Position numbers and translations under genes: made by a program. DNA of 64,000 nucleotides, from positions 1 through 64,000 of the forward strand of contig NZ_PGFC01000004.1 of NCBI RefSeq assembly GCF_002797875.1. The letters are read 5' to 3'. Of the stretch, positions 62,956-64,000 are shown in pieces. Positions within the stretch are counted from its first letter, which is position 1. Every line of letters begins with the position of its first letter. Below the pieces are notes generated by a model that did no database searches, was not told where the DNA came from, and saw nothing but the letters and a program-made list of their open reading frames with translations. This stretch comes from Pseudoscardovia suis (GTDB taxonomy: Bacteria > Actinomycetota > Actinomycetes > Actinomycetales > Bifidobacteriaceae).

Positions 62956-64000
62956 ATGCGAGATTTTGAATTTGTCACACTGACTCCACAAGAATTTGAC
63001 GCGTTTTCATCGAAGCACCCGCAGTCGAATTTCCAGCAGACGTCTGCCATGGGGCGTCTGCGCACCATGGATGGAATCGAAGTGGAATATCTCGGTGTGC
63101 GGGAGAGCGGCACGATTGTGGCGGCGGCGCTGTTCGAAACGCATCGCAGCAGGTTCTCAACGTTCAGCGAAGTGCATGACGGCCCGTTGTGCGACTGGCG
63201 CGACCGCGAGGTGGTCGAATGCTTCATGAACGCCTTGAGGCGCCATGCAAAGGCCAAAGGCGCGGCGCAGCTGAGCATCACTCCGGAGGCGCCGTATCGT
63301 CTGCGCAATTCGGACGGCAGCCTGATCGAGGGCGAGCAGGGTGAGCCTGCCGATTACATCGTGGATACGCTCAAGGCTTGCGGATTCGAGCATGAGGGCT
63401 TCACCGTGGGATATACGGCCGTTCCGAGGTGGCGCTACGTGAAGGACCTGTCCGGTATCTCGGACGAGAAGGCGTTGCTGAAGTCGTATGACAAGCGCAC
63501 GCAGTGGAGTGTGAAGCGTGCCTCGTCGATGGGCGTGCATGTGCGCGAGCTGGGCGTGGGCGAGCTGGGCGTGTTCGCGGATATCGAGCGCCAGACGGCC
63601 GAGCGTCGTGGTTTCGAGTACCGGGGGGAGGGGTATTTCCGTCGGTTCAAGGAGGCGTTCGGCGGCGCGGCGCATTTCATGGTGGCCGAGATCCATGTGG
63701 CCGAGTATGTGGCCGACATGGAGGCGAAGCGTGATGCGCTGCAGGCGAAGGTCGAGGCGCTGCAGGCCAAGCAGGCCCAGCATCCCACCACGAGGACGGA
63801 GCGTCAGCTGGGCGAGGAGACCCGCAACCTCGAGGCGGCGCGCAAGCGTCTGGCCGAGGCTGCGGAATATGCGGGGGACGGAGACGTGCTTCCGGCGGCG
63901 GCGTCGTTGTTCGTGGAGAATCCGCGCGAGACGGTGTATCTGTTTTCGGGGAGCGTGGAGCGGTACAAGCCGTTTTATGCGTCGGCGTTGATCCAGCACT
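62956..64000 (+). CDS. FemAB/MurM-type peptidyltransferase, 3' end beyond the window
   Basis: The first 348 residues of a lipid II interpeptide-bridge aminoacyltransferase (FemX/FemA/MurM family), which uses aminoacyl-tRNA to extend peptidoglycan stems. It begins MRDFEFVTLTPQEFDAFS, with SNFQQTSAMGRLR, GPLCDWRD and DLSGISDEKALLKSYDKRTQ typical of the first GNAT-like domain. A charged coiled-coil arm (about 255-300, DMEAKRDALQAKVEALQAKQ) follows, as in FemA. Then ASLFVENPRETVYLFSGSVE starts the second domain. The frame is open to the right edge. GAGG lies 10 nt before ATG 62956. The amino acid added cannot be predicted from sequence alone. Confidence 0.9.
   Translation, partial: MRDFEFVTLTPQEFDAFSSKHPQSNFQQTSAMGRLRTMDGIEVEYLGVRESGTIVAAALFETHRSRFSTFSEVHDGPLCDWRDREVVECFMNALRRHAKAKGAAQLSITPEAPYRLRNSDGSLIEGEQGEPADYIVDTLKACGFEHEGFTVGYTAVPRWRYVKDLSGISDEKALLKSYDKRTQWSVKRASSMGVHVRELGVGELGVFADIERQTAERRGFEYRGEGYFRRFKEAFGGAAHFMVAEIHVAEYVADMEAKRDALQAKVEALQAKQAQHPTTRTERQLGEETRNLEAARKRLAEAAEYAGDGDVLPAAASLFVENPRETVYLFSGSVERYKPFYASALIQH

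Noticed and set aside
1-64000. tRNA, rRNA, insertion sequences, prophage or integrative elements
   Set aside because: Reading through both strands I saw no T-loop motif in a cloverleaf context, no transposase or integrase and no phage structural gene. A tRNAscan run would settle the tRNA point.

Overview
The window is a high-GC actinobacterial chromosome segment, most likely from a Bifidobacterium or a close relative. The reasons are the gene repertoire (an orphan lipoyl H protein with a lipoate ligase, UPF0210 plus ACT protein, bS22, pncB, a sortase-C pilus operon) and the coaD / DivIVA-like / YceD / rpmF / rnc order typical of Actinobacteria. I found 49 protein-coding genes, two of them cut by the window edges. 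I found no rRNA, tRNA, insertion sequence, prophage or cas gene.

Layout. 0.3-9.6 kb: an RpfB-like muralytic protein, thioredoxin, a DUF4916 protein, an alpha/beta-hydrolase-NudC fusion overlapping an L,D-transpeptidase, GcvH and an App1-type phosphatase. 9.6-22 kb: an S9 oligopeptidase, leuB, lipoate ligase, pyrD, an old-yellow-enzyme homologue, a class A PBP, a Crp-family regulator and polyprenol-phosphate mannosyltransferase. 22-31 kb: a DeoR regulator, UPF0210 with an ACT protein, trmL, mutY, radA and two hypothetical envelope proteins. 32-37 kb: bS22, rpiA and three consecutive RNase H-fold genes. 37.5-45.2 kb: a sortase-dependent pilus operon (tip/adhesin, backbone pilin, sortase C) and two type IV-like prepilin genes. 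45.5-55.3 kb: glycerol dehydrogenase, ilvBN, rnc, rpmF, yceD, a DivIVA/SepIVA-like gene, coaD and a DUF3039 gene. 56.6-64 kb: pncB, a Pr6Pr membrane protein, rph-rdgB and the start of a FemAB-type peptidyltransferase.

The most unusual content is non-coding. Two long arrays of about 28-bp palindromes, with about 46-bp intervening segments, flank pncB in inverted orientation: 16 units at 55465-56624 and 23 units at 58294-59952. Their period is almost constantly 73-74 bp. The intervening segments are a small set of shared modules, and one 46-bp module is identical (inverted) in both arrays. A third array, 14 units at 30848-32068, uses a different 26-bp motif (TATGTG...CACATA) with unit lengths of only 83-84 or 105-106 bp. 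All these lengths lie close to whole numbers of DNA helical turns. The geometry resembles CRISPR, but the sequence behaviour does not, and no cas genes are near. I know of no description of such arrays. Other short tandem repeats (13, 14 and 18 bp) occupy several gaps, and repeat-derived low-complexity tracts sit inside conserved enzymes such as RadA.

Functionally the window combines wall growth and surface display (Rpf-like protein, L,D-transpeptidase, PBP, FemAB protein, pilus, prepilins), cofactor and NAD metabolism (NudC, pncB, coaD, lipoate genes), branched-chain amino acid and pyrimidine synthesis (ilvBN, leuB, pyrD) and nucleic-acid maintenance (mutY, radA, rdgB, rnc, rph, RNase H family).
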